The notes beneath the pieces were generated by a model. The model made no database searches and was not told the DNA's origin. It saw only the letters and a list, made by a program, of their open reading frames with translations. From positions 1-64,000 of the forward strand of contig NZ_JALLIN010000011.1 of the NCBI RefSeq assembly GCF_023630175.1: a DNA stretch of 64,000 nucleotides, given 5' to 3'. Both the position numbers and the translations under genes were made by a program. Position 1 is the first letter of the stretch. Each line of letters starts with the position of its first letter. Shown here one piece after another: positions 34,858 to 43,252 of the stretch. Source of the stretch: Streptomyces cellostaticus. GTDB lineage: Bacteria; Actinomycetota; Actinomycetes; Streptomycetales; Streptomycetaceae.

Positions 34858-35133
34858 ATGATGACGTCGTTCCTGATCCCACCGGCCGTCGCGGCGCTGA
34901 TCACGGCGCTCTGCACGGCCGTGCTGATCCGCCGGGACCGCCGCCGGATGACGTCGTGCGCCGAGCCCCGCGACGACCCCTCCGGCCCCCGCCCGCCGGG
35001 GAGTCGACCGGTCGGACCGGTACGGGGCGGGTCCCGGGACGCCTCGCGGGCGGACGGGGCGGACACGTTCCGCAAAGGCCGTGTGCCGCCGAGGGAGGAC
35101 CCGCCGGCCCGGAGCGCCGTCCGGCCGGTGTAG
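34858..35133 (+). CDS. Small single-helix membrane protein
   Basis: A 91-residue ORF with tandem ATGs (34858 and 34861) behind a strong ribosome site gggagg. Residues ~3-25 form one transmembrane helix followed by RRDRRRM, then a disordered Pro/Arg/Gly-rich tail. Third-position GC is high near the start. The ribosome site and the topology make it a likely gene, but the tail could be out-of-frame filler. The function is unknown. Confidence 0.5.
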   Translation: MMTSFLIPPAVAALITALCTAVLIRRDRRRMTSCAEPRDDPSGPRPPGSRPVGPVRGGSRDASRADGADTFRKGRVPPREDPPARSAVRPV

Positions 35134-35142
35134 TTTCGCGCC

Positions 35143-35430
35143 GTGTCCCCGGCCTTCGTCCTCCTCGGTGCCCTGGCGGCCCTGCTCGCCGTGATCAACG
35201 CCGCGCAGGCCGTCCTCGGCCGCCAACTCGTGAGACCCTCGGCGAGCACCCGCCCGGCCCGCCGGCTCCGCGCCGAGTCGGCGGTGGCCGCCGTCGTCCT
35301 GTCCGGCGCCTCGCTCGCGGCCTTCGGTGTCCTGGCGGGCGGTCCGTGGCCCGCGCTGGGCGGCGCCGTGATGCTGGCCGGCTGGATCGCCCTCGTCCTG
35401 GTGCGCCGGCGGTTCACCGCCCGGGCGTAG
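35143..35430 (+). CDS. Small membrane protein, possibly leaderless
   Basis: A 95-residue protein with three hydrophobic segments (residues 4-24, ~45-65, ~68-88) and basic loops. No ribosome site precedes GTG 35143, but TAGTTT at 35132-35137 sits where a -10 box would be for a transcript starting at the GTG. A leaderless mRNA, common in streptomycetes, is therefore plausible. The function is unknown. It is separate from the SigK-type promoter that follows at 35471. Confidence 0.55.
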   Translation: MSPAFVLLGALAALLAVINAAQAVLGRQLVRPSASTRPARRLRAESAVAAVVLSGASLAAFGVLAGGPWPALGGAVMLAGWIALVLVRRRFTARA

Positions 35431-35470
35431 CCGGCCCGCGGCCCCTCAGGTGAACCCGACGGCACCGGGG

Positions 35471-35501
35471 CCAATCCGTCCTCCGTCCTGCTCCGGATTA
35501 C
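35471..35501 (+). promoter_or_regulatory. Putative SigK promoter of the lipid-modification operon
   Basis: CCAATCCG (35471-35478), 15 bases, CGGATTAC (35494-35501). The identical element with identical spacing lies before sigK (minus strand, 50862-50832), and one with a single change lies before the molybdoenzyme gene (47617-47587). A start about seven bases after 35501 gives a ~31-base leader containing ggagga before ATG 35539. AATCCG and CGGATT are also inverted repeats, so an operator is the alternative reading. Confidence 0.75.
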
Positions 35502-35538
35502 CCGCGCAAGGCTGATCACGCAGCGCGGAGGAGAGACG

Positions 35539-36849
35539 ATGGAGCGGACGTCGCAGGTCCCCGACGGCCCGGCACACACGACGCGCGCCGGACGGCGGAC
35601 GGCGGTGGTGGGGTCCGGGGTGGCGGGACTGACCGCCGCCCACCTCCTGGCCCGCGCCGGTCACGTCACCCTGTACGAGGCCGACGACCGGCTCGGCGGA
35701 CACGCGCACACCCACGAGCTGACCTCCCCCTCGGACGGCCGGGTGCACCGTGTCGACTCCGGCTTCATCGTGCACAACCGGCGGACCTACCCGAACCTGC
35801 TGCGACTCTTCGACGAACTCGGCGTCGAGACGCGGGAGTCGGAGATGAGCATGTCGGTGCGGTGCGAGGGCTGCGGTCTCGAGTACGCGGGCGCCCGCGG
35901 CCCGGCCGGGCTCTTCGCCCAGCCCCGCAACCTGCTGCGCGGCCGCTATCTGCGGCTGCTGTCCGAGGTGCCCCGCTTCCACCGGGCCGCCGGAAGGCTC
36001 CTGGCCGAGGGGGCCGACGAGAGCCTCACCCTGGGCGGGTTCCTGGACCGGGAGGGTTTCTCCGCCTACTTCCGCGCCCACTTCATGACGCCGGTGGTGT
36101 CGGCCGTGTGGTCCTGCGACGCCGCCACCGCCCAGCGCTACCCGGCCGCCTACCTGTTCCGGTTCCTGGAGCACCACGGGATGCTGTCGGTGACCGGGTC
36201 GCCGGTGTGGCGCACGGTGAGCGGCGGTTCGCGCGAGTACGTCGACCGGATCGCCAAGCAGCTCCCCGAGGTCCGTACCGGCACGCCCGTGCGAGCCGTG
36301 CGGCGGCACACCGACGGGGCCGACGTCACGACCGGGGACGGCAGCACCGAGTCGTACGACGCCGTGGTGATCGCGGTCCACCCGGACCAGGCCCTGCGGC
36401 TGCTCGCGGACGCGAGCGGACCGGAGCGCGAGGTGCTGGGGGCCTTCCGCTACTCCCGCAACAGCACACTGCTGCACACCGACACCGCGCTGCTGCCCCG
36501 GGCCCCGGGCGCCCGCGCCTCCTGGAACTACCTGATGCCGGCGTGCGCGGCCGACGCGGACCGGGTGCGGGTCAGCTACGACATGAACCGGCTGCAACGC
36601 CTGGACGCCGACGAGACGTTCGTGGTCACGCTCGGCGGTGAGGACCGCGTCGCACCCGGCCGGGTGCTCTCCCGCATGGTGTACGAACACCCCGTCTACA
36701 CGCCCGAGTCGGTGGCCGCGCAGCGGCTCCTGCCCGAACTGAACGGCCCGGTGTGCGCGTTCGCGGGCGCCTACCACGGCTGGGGTTTCCACGAGGACGG
36801 CTGCCGCTCCGGCGTGGCGGCCGCCGCCGCGCTGGGAGCGCGCTGGTGA
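35539..36849 (+). CDS. FAD-dependent amine-oxidase-like oxidoreductase (Rv0449c type)
   Basis: A 436-residue flavoprotein. It has the Rossmann motif VVGSGVAGLTAAHLLARAG (residues ~24-42), followed by YEADDRLGGHAHT typical of the amine oxidase/phytoene desaturase fold. A late FAD-binding FAGAYHGWGFHEDG is near the C-terminus. Relatives are encoded next to DUF1365 and cyclopropane synthase genes in many bacteria, including the mycobacterial sigK locus. They probably oxidise or desaturate acyl chains before methyl transfer. It is the first gene of a six-gene operon with ATGA/GTGA overlaps. Confidence 0.88.
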   Translation: MERTSQVPDGPAHTTRAGRRTAVVGSGVAGLTAAHLLARAGHVTLYEADDRLGGHAHTHELTSPSDGRVHRVDSGFIVHNRRTYPNLLRLFDELGVETRESEMSMSVRCEGCGLEYAGARGPAGLFAQPRNLLRGRYLRLLSEVPRFHRAAGRLLAEGADESLTLGGFLDREGFSAYFRAHFMTPVVSAVWSCDAATAQRYPAAYLFRFLEHHGMLSVTGSPVWRTVSGGSREYVDRIAKQLPEVRTGTPVRAVRRHTDGADVTTGDGSTESYDAVVIAVHPDQALRLLADASGPEREVLGAFRYSRNSTLLHTDTALLPRAPGARASWNYLMPACAADADRVRVSYDMNRLQRLDADETFVVTLGGEDRVAPGRVLSRMVYEHPVYTPESVAAQRLLPELNGPVCAFAGAYHGWGFHEDGCRSGVAAAAALGARW

Positions 36850-37580
36850 ACACCGCGAGCGCCCTCTACCCGTGCACGATCACCCATGTGCGTACCGGCC
36901 CCACGCGCCACGCGCTGCGGCACCGCACCTACCTGTGGCTCGTCGACCCCGACCGACCGCCCCGCCTGCCGCGCCTCCTGCGGCCGCTCGCCCGGTTCGA
37001 CCCCCGCGACCACTTCACCGGCGACCAGCCCTCGATCCGGGCCGGTCTGGACGCCTTCCTCACCGAACACGGCGTCCGCCTGGACGGCGGACGCGTCACG
37101 ATGCTCACGCACGCCCGCGTCTTCGGGCACGTCTTCAACCCGCTCTCCCTGTACTGGTGCCACGGGCCCGGCGGCGAACTGCGCTGCGTCGTCGCCGAGG
37201 TGCACAACACCTACGGCGGCCGGCACTGCTACCTCCTGCGTCCGGACGCGACCGGCACGGCCCGCACCGGCAAGGAGTTCTACGTCTCGCCGTTCTTCCC
37301 GGTCGACGGCGCGTACCGCATGCGGCTGCCACCACCGGCGCAACGGCTGGACCTGACCGTGCACCTGGACCGAGCGGGCGGCCGGGCCTTCACCGCGACG
37401 GTGCGCGGCACCCGGCGGGCGGCGACCCCGGCGGCGCTGCTGCGGCTGGCCCTGCGCCGCCCCTGGTCCACGCTCGCCGTCTCGGCCGCCATCAGGGCCC
37501 ACGGCATACGCCTCTACCTGCGGGGACTGCCCGTCCAGCCCCGGCCCCACGACCACCGCATCCCGGAGAACACGACATGA
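36846..37580 (+). CDS. DUF1365 protein (Rv0448c type)
   Basis: A 244-residue protein of DUF1365. It starts with SALYPCTITHVRTGPTRHAL, contains the conserved FGHVFNPLSLYWC (residues ~95-107) and VVAEVHNTYGGRHCYLL, and the FYVSPFFPVDGAYRM motif. It overlaps the FAD oxidase gene by four bases (GTGA). The family is nearly always coupled to an amine-oxidase-like protein and a cyclopropane synthase, so it is expected to act with them on phospholipid acyl chains. Its biochemistry is not established. Confidence 0.88.
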   Translation: MNTASALYPCTITHVRTGPTRHALRHRTYLWLVDPDRPPRLPRLLRPLARFDPRDHFTGDQPSIRAGLDAFLTEHGVRLDGGRVTMLTHARVFGHVFNPLSLYWCHGPGGELRCVVAEVHNTYGGRHCYLLRPDATGTARTGKEFYVSPFFPVDGAYRMRLPPPAQRLDLTVHLDRAGGRAFTATVRGTRRAATPAALLRLALRRPWSTLAVSAAIRAHGIRLYLRGLPVQPRPHDHRIPENTT

Positions 37581-38986
37581 GGACAGCAGGACCCGGCACC
37601 ACCCCGGACGGACGCGGCGCACCGGCGGCCCCCACCGCCGGCGTACCCGTCGCACGATCGGCGCCGCACGCCCCCGCCGCACCCGGCGCACGCCCGGCGG
37701 GGAGTGCTCCCGCCGCCGTGCCCGCCACCGCCGGACCCGGGGCCCGGACCGGGCGCGCCACCGCCGACCCCGGCCGCTGGCCCGACGTCGCCCGCGTTCC
37801 CACCGCCTCGCGGGCGCGCACCGCCGTGACCGGGGCCCTGGTCCGCCGGGCCCTGCGCGGGCTGCCGCTGCGGGCCCGGTTCGCCGGCGCGGAGCCCGTC
37901 GGCCGGGGTGGGCCGCTGCTGGAGGTGCGTGATCCGGCCGCCTTCCACGCCCGCCTCGGCACCGGCGGCCTGGTCGGGTTCGGCGAGTCGTACATGGCCG
38001 GTGAATGGGACGCGCCCGACCTGGTCGCCGCCCTCACGGTGCTCGCCGCGCACGCCGCCGATCTCGTCCCGGCGCCGCTGCAACGGCTGCGTGGTCTGTG
38101 GGCGCCGCGGCACCCGGGCGAGGAACGCAACACACCCGACGGCTCCCGCTCCAACATCAGCCGCCACTACGACCTGTCGAACGACCTGTTCGCCCTGTTC
38201 CTCGACGACACCCTCACCTACTCCTCCGCGGTGTTCCGAGGCTTCCCCGCGAGTCCGGAACAGCTCGCCGCGGCCCAGCGGCACAAGATCGACCGGCTGC
38301 TCGACCTGGCCGGCGTGGGCGAGGGCACCCGCCTGCTCGAGATCGGCACCGGCTGGGGCGAACTGGCCCTGCGCGCCGCGGCCCGCGGCGCCCGGGTCAC
38401 CTCGCTCACCCTCTCCCGGGAGCAGCGCGAGCTGGCCCTGCGACGGGTGCGCGCGGCACGGCTCGACGACCGGGTCACCGTCGAACTGCGCGACTACCGC
38501 GAGGCACGCGGCACGTACGACGCCGTGGTCAGCGTGGAGATGGTCGAGGCGGTCGGCGCGGAGTTCTGGCCGGTGTACTTCCGCGCGCTGGACGACCGGC
38601 TGGAACCCGGGGGCCGGGTCGCGCTGCAGGCCATCACCATGCCGCACGAGCGGATGCTCGCCGCCCGGGACACCTTCACCTGGATCCACAAGTACGTCTT
38701 CCCCGGCGGCATCATCCCCTCCACCCGGGCCATCGAGGAGACCGTCCGCGACCACACCTCGCTGCGCCCCGTGCGCCGCGACGCCTTCGGCGCCCACTAC
38801 GCGGAGACCCTGCGCCTGTGGCGGGAGCGGTTCACCGAGCGCGCCGAGACGGTCGGGGCGCTCGGCTTCGACGAGACCTTCCGCCGTCTGTGGACCTTCT
38901 ACCTCGCCTACTCCGAGGCCGGCTTCAGGGCCGGCTACCTCGACGTACAGCAGTACCTCTTCACGAAGGAGGGCACCGCCCGATGA
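37577..38986 (+). CDS. Cyclopropane-fatty-acyl-phospholipid synthase family methyltransferase 1
   Basis: A 469-residue protein. The first ~85 residues are a disordered Ala/Pro/Gly-rich extension absent from E. coli Cfa. Next is the lipid-binding N-domain (VGFGESYMAGEWDAPDL). The SAM domain starts NISRHYDLSNDLF, then LLEIGTGWGELAL, the QREL segment, VVSVEMVEAVG and FTWIHKYVFPGGIIPS. It should add a methylene or methyl group from SAM to an unsaturated acyl chain in membrane lipid. It overlaps its neighbours by ATGA on both sides. It corresponds in position to mycobacterial ufaA1. Confidence 0.9.
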   Translation: MRTAGPGTTPDGRGAPAAPTAGVPVARSAPHAPAAPGARPAGSAPAAVPATAGPGARTGRATADPGRWPDVARVPTASRARTAVTGALVRRALRGLPLRARFAGAEPVGRGGPLLEVRDPAAFHARLGTGGLVGFGESYMAGEWDAPDLVAALTVLAAHAADLVPAPLQRLRGLWAPRHPGEERNTPDGSRSNISRHYDLSNDLFALFLDDTLTYSSAVFRGFPASPEQLAAAQRHKIDRLLDLAGVGEGTRLLEIGTGWGELALRAAARGARVTSLTLSREQRELALRRVRAARLDDRVTVELRDYREARGTYDAVVSVEMVEAVGAEFWPVYFRALDDRLEPGGRVALQAITMPHERMLAARDTFTWIHKYVFPGGIIPSTRAIEETVRDHTSLRPVRRDAFGAHYAETLRLWRERFTERAETVGALGFDETFRRLWTFYLAYSEAGFRAGYLDVQQYLFTKEGTAR

Positions 38987-40296
38987 CCGCTCTCCAGCCT
39001 GCCGCCCGGCGCGGTGCCGCGCACCGGCTCGCCGCCCTCGCCGCGGAGACGCTCGGCGGCCCCCTGCCCGTGCGGTTGCGCGCCTGGGACGGCAGCGAGT
39101 CGGGCCCGGCGGACGCGCCCCTGGTCGTGCTGCGGTCCCGCCGCGCGCTGCGCCGCCTGCTGTGGCAGCCCGGTGAACTGGGCCTGGCCCAGGCCTACGT
39201 CACGGGCGAACTCGACGTCGAGGGCGATCTCGGCGACGGCCTGCGCACGATGTGGGCGGCCGCGAGGGAACGCGGCCTGCGCCCGCCCCGGCTCACCCCC
39301 GCCGACCGGGCCAGGGCGCTCGCCGCCGCCGTACGCCTCGGCGTCGTGGGCCCGCCGCCGCCCACTCCCGCCTCCCAGGCCCGGCTGCGCGGCGGCCTGC
39401 ACAGCCGGATCCGGGACCGGGCCGCCATCAGCCATCACTACGACCTGTCCAACGAGTTCTACGCCCTCCTCCTCGACGACACCATGGCCTACTCCTGCGG
39501 CTACTGGGCGAGCGACGCCCCCGGTTTCACACCCGCCGACGCCCAGCGGGCCAAACTGGAACTGATCTGCCGCAAGCTCGCCCTGAAGCCCGGCGCCCGG
39601 CTGCTGGACATCGGCTGCGGCTGGGGGGCGCTGACCCTGCACGCGGCCGAACGGCACGGTGCCCTGGTCACCGCCGTCACCCTCGCGGCCGAGCAGGCGG
39701 CGTACGTGCGCGAGCGGGTGCGCGAGCGCGGCCTGACCGACCGGGTGGAAGTGGTGTGCCAGGACTACCGGGACATCGCGGGCGGCGGCTTCGACGCCGT
39801 CGGCACCATCGAGATGGGCGAGCACGTCGGCGACGCCGAGTACCCGGCCTTCGCCGCCGCCCTGCACCGGCTCGTCCGGCCCTGCGGTCGGGTGCTGGTG
39901 CAGCAGATGTCCCGCGGCCGCAGCGCCCCCGGAGGCGGGCCCTTCATCGAGGCGTACATCGCCCCCGACATGCACATGCGCCCGCTGGGTGGGACGACCG
40001 GCCTGCTGGAGGCGGCCGGTCTCGAGGTCCGGCACACCGAGTCGCTGCGCGAGCACTACGTCCGCACGATCACCGCCTGGCACCGCACCCTGGAGCACCG
40101 CTGGGCGGACTTCACCGCACTGGTCGGTGAGGAGACCGCGCGGGTGTGGCGGCTCTACCTCGTCGGCGGGGCACTGGCCTTCGAGGAGGGACGCATGGGT
40201 GTCGACCAGATCCTGGCCGTACGGCCCGGCCGGGACGGAGCCTCCGGTATGCCGGCGACCACGTCCGGCTGGTACGAGGGGCTGCGGAAGACGTGA
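38983..40296 (+). CDS. Cyclopropane-fatty-acyl-phospholipid synthase family methyltransferase 2
   Basis: A 437-residue paralogue of the preceding protein and clearly diverged from it. The N-domain has ELGLAQAYVTGELDVEGDL. The SAM domain has AISHHYDLSNEFYALLLDD, LLDIGCGWGALTLHA, EQAAY, GTIEMGEHVGD and FIEAYIAPDMHMRPLG in place of the HKYVFPGG segment of the first enzyme. The difference at this acyl-facing segment suggests a different substrate or product, for example methyl-branched versus cyclopropane lipid. It is translationally coupled on both sides. Confidence 0.9.
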   Translation: MTALQPAARRGAAHRLAALAAETLGGPLPVRLRAWDGSESGPADAPLVVLRSRRALRRLLWQPGELGLAQAYVTGELDVEGDLGDGLRTMWAAARERGLRPPRLTPADRARALAAAVRLGVVGPPPPTPASQARLRGGLHSRIRDRAAISHHYDLSNEFYALLLDDTMAYSCGYWASDAPGFTPADAQRAKLELICRKLALKPGARLLDIGCGWGALTLHAAERHGALVTAVTLAAEQAAYVRERVRERGLTDRVEVVCQDYRDIAGGGFDAVGTIEMGEHVGDAEYPAFAAALHRLVRPCGRVLVQQMSRGRSAPGGGPFIEAYIAPDMHMRPLGGTTGLLEAAGLEVRHTESLREHYVRTITAWHRTLEHRWADFTALVGEETARVWRLYLVGGALAFEEGRMGVDQILAVRPGRDGASGMPATTSGWYEGLRKT

Positions 40297-41096
40297 GCGG
40301 TTTCCCGTGGGAGGCGTTCGCCCTCAACCTGGCCCGGGCCGCCGCCACGGTCCTCGCGGTCATGCTGGTGACCTTCGCCGTCGCCGTGCGCGCGGGCGTG
40401 CACCGGATCGTGGACGTCGCCTGGGGCATCGGCTTCACCGCCGTGGCCGCCGTGACCTTCGCGTCCTCCACCGGGCACGGAGACCCGGTGCGCAGGGTCC
40501 TGGTCACGGCGCTGACCGCGTTGTGGGGACTGCGGCTGGCCGTCCACATCGCCCGGCGGGGCCGGGGCCACGGTGAGGACCCGCGCTACGAGGCGATGCT
40601 GGCCAGGGCGCCCGGCAACCGGAACGCCTACGCGCTGCGCATGGTCTACCTGCTGCAGGCCGCCCTGGTCTGGCTGGTGTCCCTGCCAGTGCAGGCGGCG
40701 CAGTACGTGCCCGGACCGCCGTCCCTCCTCACCTGGGCGGGCGCCGCGCTGTGGGCGGCCGGCCTCGCCTTCGAGGCGGTCGGGGACGCGCAGCTCGCGG
40801 GGTTCAAGGCCGATCCGGCCAACCGGGGAAGGATCATGGACCGGGGGCTGTGGGCGTGGACCCGGCACCCGAACTACTTCGGGGACTTCTGCGTCTGGTG
40901 GGGCCTGTACCTCCTGGCCTGCGACTCGCCCGCCGCGGCGGCCGTCTCCCTGGTGTCCCCGGTGGTGATGAGCGTGCTGCTGGTGCGCGGCAGCGGCAAG
41001 CGGCTGCTGGAACGCCACATGGCCGGCAGGCCCGGCTGGGCCGCCTACCAGGCCCGCACCAGCGGCTTCTTCCCCCGCCCGCCGAGGCGTCCGTGA
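40293..41096 (+). CDS. DUF1295 membrane protein (steroid 5-alpha-reductase-like)
   Basis: A 267-residue protein with about six transmembrane helices. It has the family signature RIMDRGLWAWTRHPNYFGDFCVWWGLYL (given here by name only around residues ~190-215) and a final LERHMAGRPGWAAYQ region. DUF1295 belongs to the steroid 5-alpha-reductase/ICMT superfamily, whose HPNYFG motif binds NADPH or SAM. It probably reduces or methylates a lipid intermediate made by the preceding enzymes. It starts with a GTGA overlap. It corresponds to Rv0446c of the mycobacterial sigK locus. Confidence 0.88.
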   Translation: MSGFPWEAFALNLARAAATVLAVMLVTFAVAVRAGVHRIVDVAWGIGFTAVAAVTFASSTGHGDPVRRVLVTALTALWGLRLAVHIARRGRGHGEDPRYEAMLARAPGNRNAYALRMVYLLQAALVWLVSLPVQAAQYVPGPPSLLTWAGAALWAAGLAFEAVGDAQLAGFKADPANRGRIMDRGLWAWTRHPNYFGDFCVWWGLYLLACDSPAAAAVSLVSPVVMSVLLVRGSGKRLLERHMAGRPGWAAYQARTSGFFPRPPRRP

Positions 41097-41797
41097 CCGG
41101 CCCGGGCCGGCAGCCGGCGCCGGGCGGCGCCCTCGTACCGCTGCTGCTGCCGAAGCGTCCCCGCGCCGCCGTGCTCGTGCTGCACGGCGGCCGGGCGAAC
41201 GACACCGGCCCCGCCCGCCCCTGGCACCCGGCGGCCCTGCGGATGCGCCCCTTCCACCGGGCGATCAGGGCCCGGCTGCCGCACGAGGACGTCCTGCTCG
41301 CAGCGGTGCGCTACCGCCTGCGCGGCTGGAACGGCGCCCACGCCGACCCCGTGCCGGACACCCTCGAGGCGCTGGCCGCCCTCGCGGGACTGGCGGGCCC
41401 CGTGCCCACGGTGCTGGTCGGCCACTCCATGGGCGGCCGGGCCGTGCTGCGCGCGGCGGGACATCCCCAGGTGCGTGCCGTGGTCGCCCTGGCCCCCTGG
41501 TGGCCGGCGGACGAACCGGTGCACCAGACGACGGGCCGTCACCTCGTCGTCCTGCACGGGGAGCGGGACCGCGTCACCTCACCCGCCGATTCGGCGGCCT
41601 GCGTCCGCCGGGCGCGCGGCACGGCGGACCGGGCGGCGATGGCGCTCGTAGGGGACGGTGATCACGCGATGCTGCGCCGGTACCGCCTCTGGCACGGCAC
41701 CACCGCCGCCGTCGTCGCCCACCTTCTCGACCCCGCCGGCCACCCCGATCCGCTGCCGCCGCGGTGCTACGCCTCCGGGAGCGTGCCGGTGCTGTGA
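41093..41797 (+). CDS. Alpha/beta-hydrolase
   Basis: A 234-residue alpha/beta-hydrolase. AVLVLHGGRAND gives the oxyanion strand, VGHSMGGRA (about residue 109) the nucleophile Ser, and GERDRVTSP and GDGDHAML the acid and His. It may release or remodel acyl groups in the lipid pathway, since it is the last gene of the operon and overlaps the DUF1295 stop (GTGA). The mycobacterial sigK locus has no counterpart that I know of. Its 3' end overlaps the convergent BrkB-like gene by 31 bases. Confidence 0.85.
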   Translation: MTGPGRQPAPGGALVPLLLPKRPRAAVLVLHGGRANDTGPARPWHPAALRMRPFHRAIRARLPHEDVLLAAVRYRLRGWNGAHADPVPDTLEALAALAGLAGPVPTVLVGHSMGGRAVLRAAGHPQVRAVVALAPWWPADEPVHQTTGRHLVVLHGERDRVTSPADSAACVRRARGTADRAAMALVGDGDHAMLRRYRLWHGTTAAVVAHLLDPAGHPDPLPPRCYASGSVPVL

Positions 41798-42681
41798 CGG
41801 GCGGTGGGGTCCCTGCCGAGTTCGGCGGTGAACTGCGCGCCGGTGAGCAGGGCCAGGTTGGACAGCCACAGCCAGACGAGGAAGACCACGATCCCGGCGA
41901 GGGAGCCGTAGAGCCTGCTGTACGTGCCCAGGGTGGAGGCGTAGAGGGCGAACCCGGCCGAGACGACGAGCCACAGGACGGCCGCCAGGACACCGCCGGG
42001 CACGCTGTGGCCGTGCCGGCGGGCCTCGGCGGGACCGGTGTGGAAGACGACCACGACGATCAGCGCCACCAGGCACAGCAGCAGCGGCCGGCGCAGGACG
42101 TTCCAGGCCCAGGCCGCGGTGGTGCCCAGCCCCAGGACCCGGCCGGCGGTCTCGGCCAGCGGTCCGGTGAGCAGCAGCGCGAGGGAGCCGGTCAGCAGCA
42201 GGGCGAGCAGCGCGAGGGCGGTGAGGACGATGCGGTGCGCCTTGCGCCAGGGCGAGCGCACGTCCCGCACCCGGTGCATGAGGTGCAGGGCCCGGCGGAA
42301 GACGGCGAGGTAGCTGGAGGCGGACCACAGAGCGCTCGCGAGAGCGGCCACCAGCAGCGGCCATGTACCGCCGTCCACGGCCAGCATGCGGACGAGGGCG
42401 GCGTGCAGGTCCGCGGCGGACTCGGCGGGCGCGTACGCGGTGACGTGGGTGACGAAGTCCCTGGCGGTGTCCGGACTGATCAGGCCGAACGCCAGTACGG
42501 CGACGAGCATGGCGGGCAGCAGGGCCAGGATCGCGTAGTAGGTCAGCGCGGCCGCGTAGTCCGAGATGTCGTCGTTCCACAGGGACACCGGTGTGCGCCG
42601 CAGCGCCGGCCACCACGCGGCGAGCGGCCGGGCGCGTTCGGTACGACGGTCCGCGTCGTCGGGGAACGGGTCAGCGGACAT
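41767..42681 (-). CDS. YihY/BrkB-family membrane protein
   Basis: A 304-residue membrane protein with six transmembrane helices. It has the family start LWNDDISDYAAALTYYAILALLPAMLV and the late YSRLYGSLAGIVVFLVWLWLSNLALLTGAQFTAEL region (both conserved in the family; approximate residues 35-60 and 255-290). The role of the family is unsettled; early links to RNase BN were retracted. It is the last gene of the minus operon with the AmaP- and Asp23-like genes and overlaps the DUF6286 gene by 11 bases, so it may belong to that envelope-stress unit. Confidence 0.87.
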   Translation of the reverse strand: MSADPFPDDADRRTERARPLAAWWPALRRTPVSLWNDDISDYAAALTYYAILALLPAMLVAVLAFGLISPDTARDFVTHVTAYAPAESAADLHAALVRMLAVDGGTWPLLVAALASALWSASSYLAVFRRALHLMHRVRDVRSPWRKAHRIVLTALALLALLLTGSLALLLTGPLAETAGRVLGLGTTAAWAWNVLRRPLLLCLVALIVVVVFHTGPAEARRHGHSVPGGVLAAVLWLVVSAGFALYASTLGTYSRLYGSLAGIVVFLVWLWLSNLALLTGAQFTAELGRDPTARHSTGTLPEA

Positions 42682-43252
42682 GCGGCGTCCGGTGCCGGAT
42701 GGCGCTGACGCGCAGCCGGGTGTGCGCGGTGTACGGGGCCGCCGACCGCTCCGCCTCCGCCGTCACGGCGCACAGGGCCGGGAGCACGTCGGCCGGCCGG
42801 GTGCCGGGGCCGAGCCAGACACGCAACCGCACCTCCAGGCGGCGCCGCGACCTGGGCACGACGCGGGCGCGGCCGCGGGCGACCCCGGGGACCGCCGCCG
42901 CGCGCAGCGCCAGCGCTTCCGCCAGGGCCCCGGAGCGCACCGTGCCGCCCGGTGCGGCCAGCGGCAGCGACCGGGCCGGGCCCGAGCGGAACTGGGCCAG
43001 GAACCACCAGGTGAACACGGCGGTCAGCACGGCAACGGCACCGAGGAGGGAGGGCGGCCACCAGTCCTCGCCGCGCAGCCGGTCCAGCCGGTCCGGGGCG
43101 GGCAGGCGGCCGCCGGACGGCACGGGCCACCCCGACGGCAGCCGGCGTGCGAGGGACGTGCCGGTGACCGAGAGCCACACGCCCATCGGCACGAGCACGA
43201 GACCGGTGACGCCGAGGAGCGACCGGTTGACGACGGTGCGGGTCCGGCGCAT
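42671..43252 (-). CDS. AmaP/DUF6286-like membrane protein
   Basis: A 193-residue protein with two transmembrane helices (residues ~10-30 and ~62-82) and a C-terminal cytoplasmic domain (~100-190) of mixed beta/alpha type: RARVVPRSRRRLEVRLRVWL and a helix of VLPALCAVTAEAE type. This is the topology of AmaP, the membrane anchor of the Gram-positive Asp23 alkaline-shock protein. The ATG at 43252 shares its A with the stop of the upstream gene and follows gggagg. It probably tethers the neighbouring Asp23-like proteins to the membrane. Confidence 0.78.
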   Translation of the reverse strand: MRRTRTVVNRSLLGVTGLVLVPMGVWLSVTGTSLARRLPSGWPVPSGGRLPAPDRLDRLRGEDWWPPSLLGAVAVLTAVFTWWFLAQFRSGPARSLPLAAPGGTVRSGALAEALALRAAAVPGVARGRARVVPRSRRRLEVRLRVWLGPGTRPADVLPALCAVTAEAERSAAPYTAHTRLRVSAIRHRTPHVR

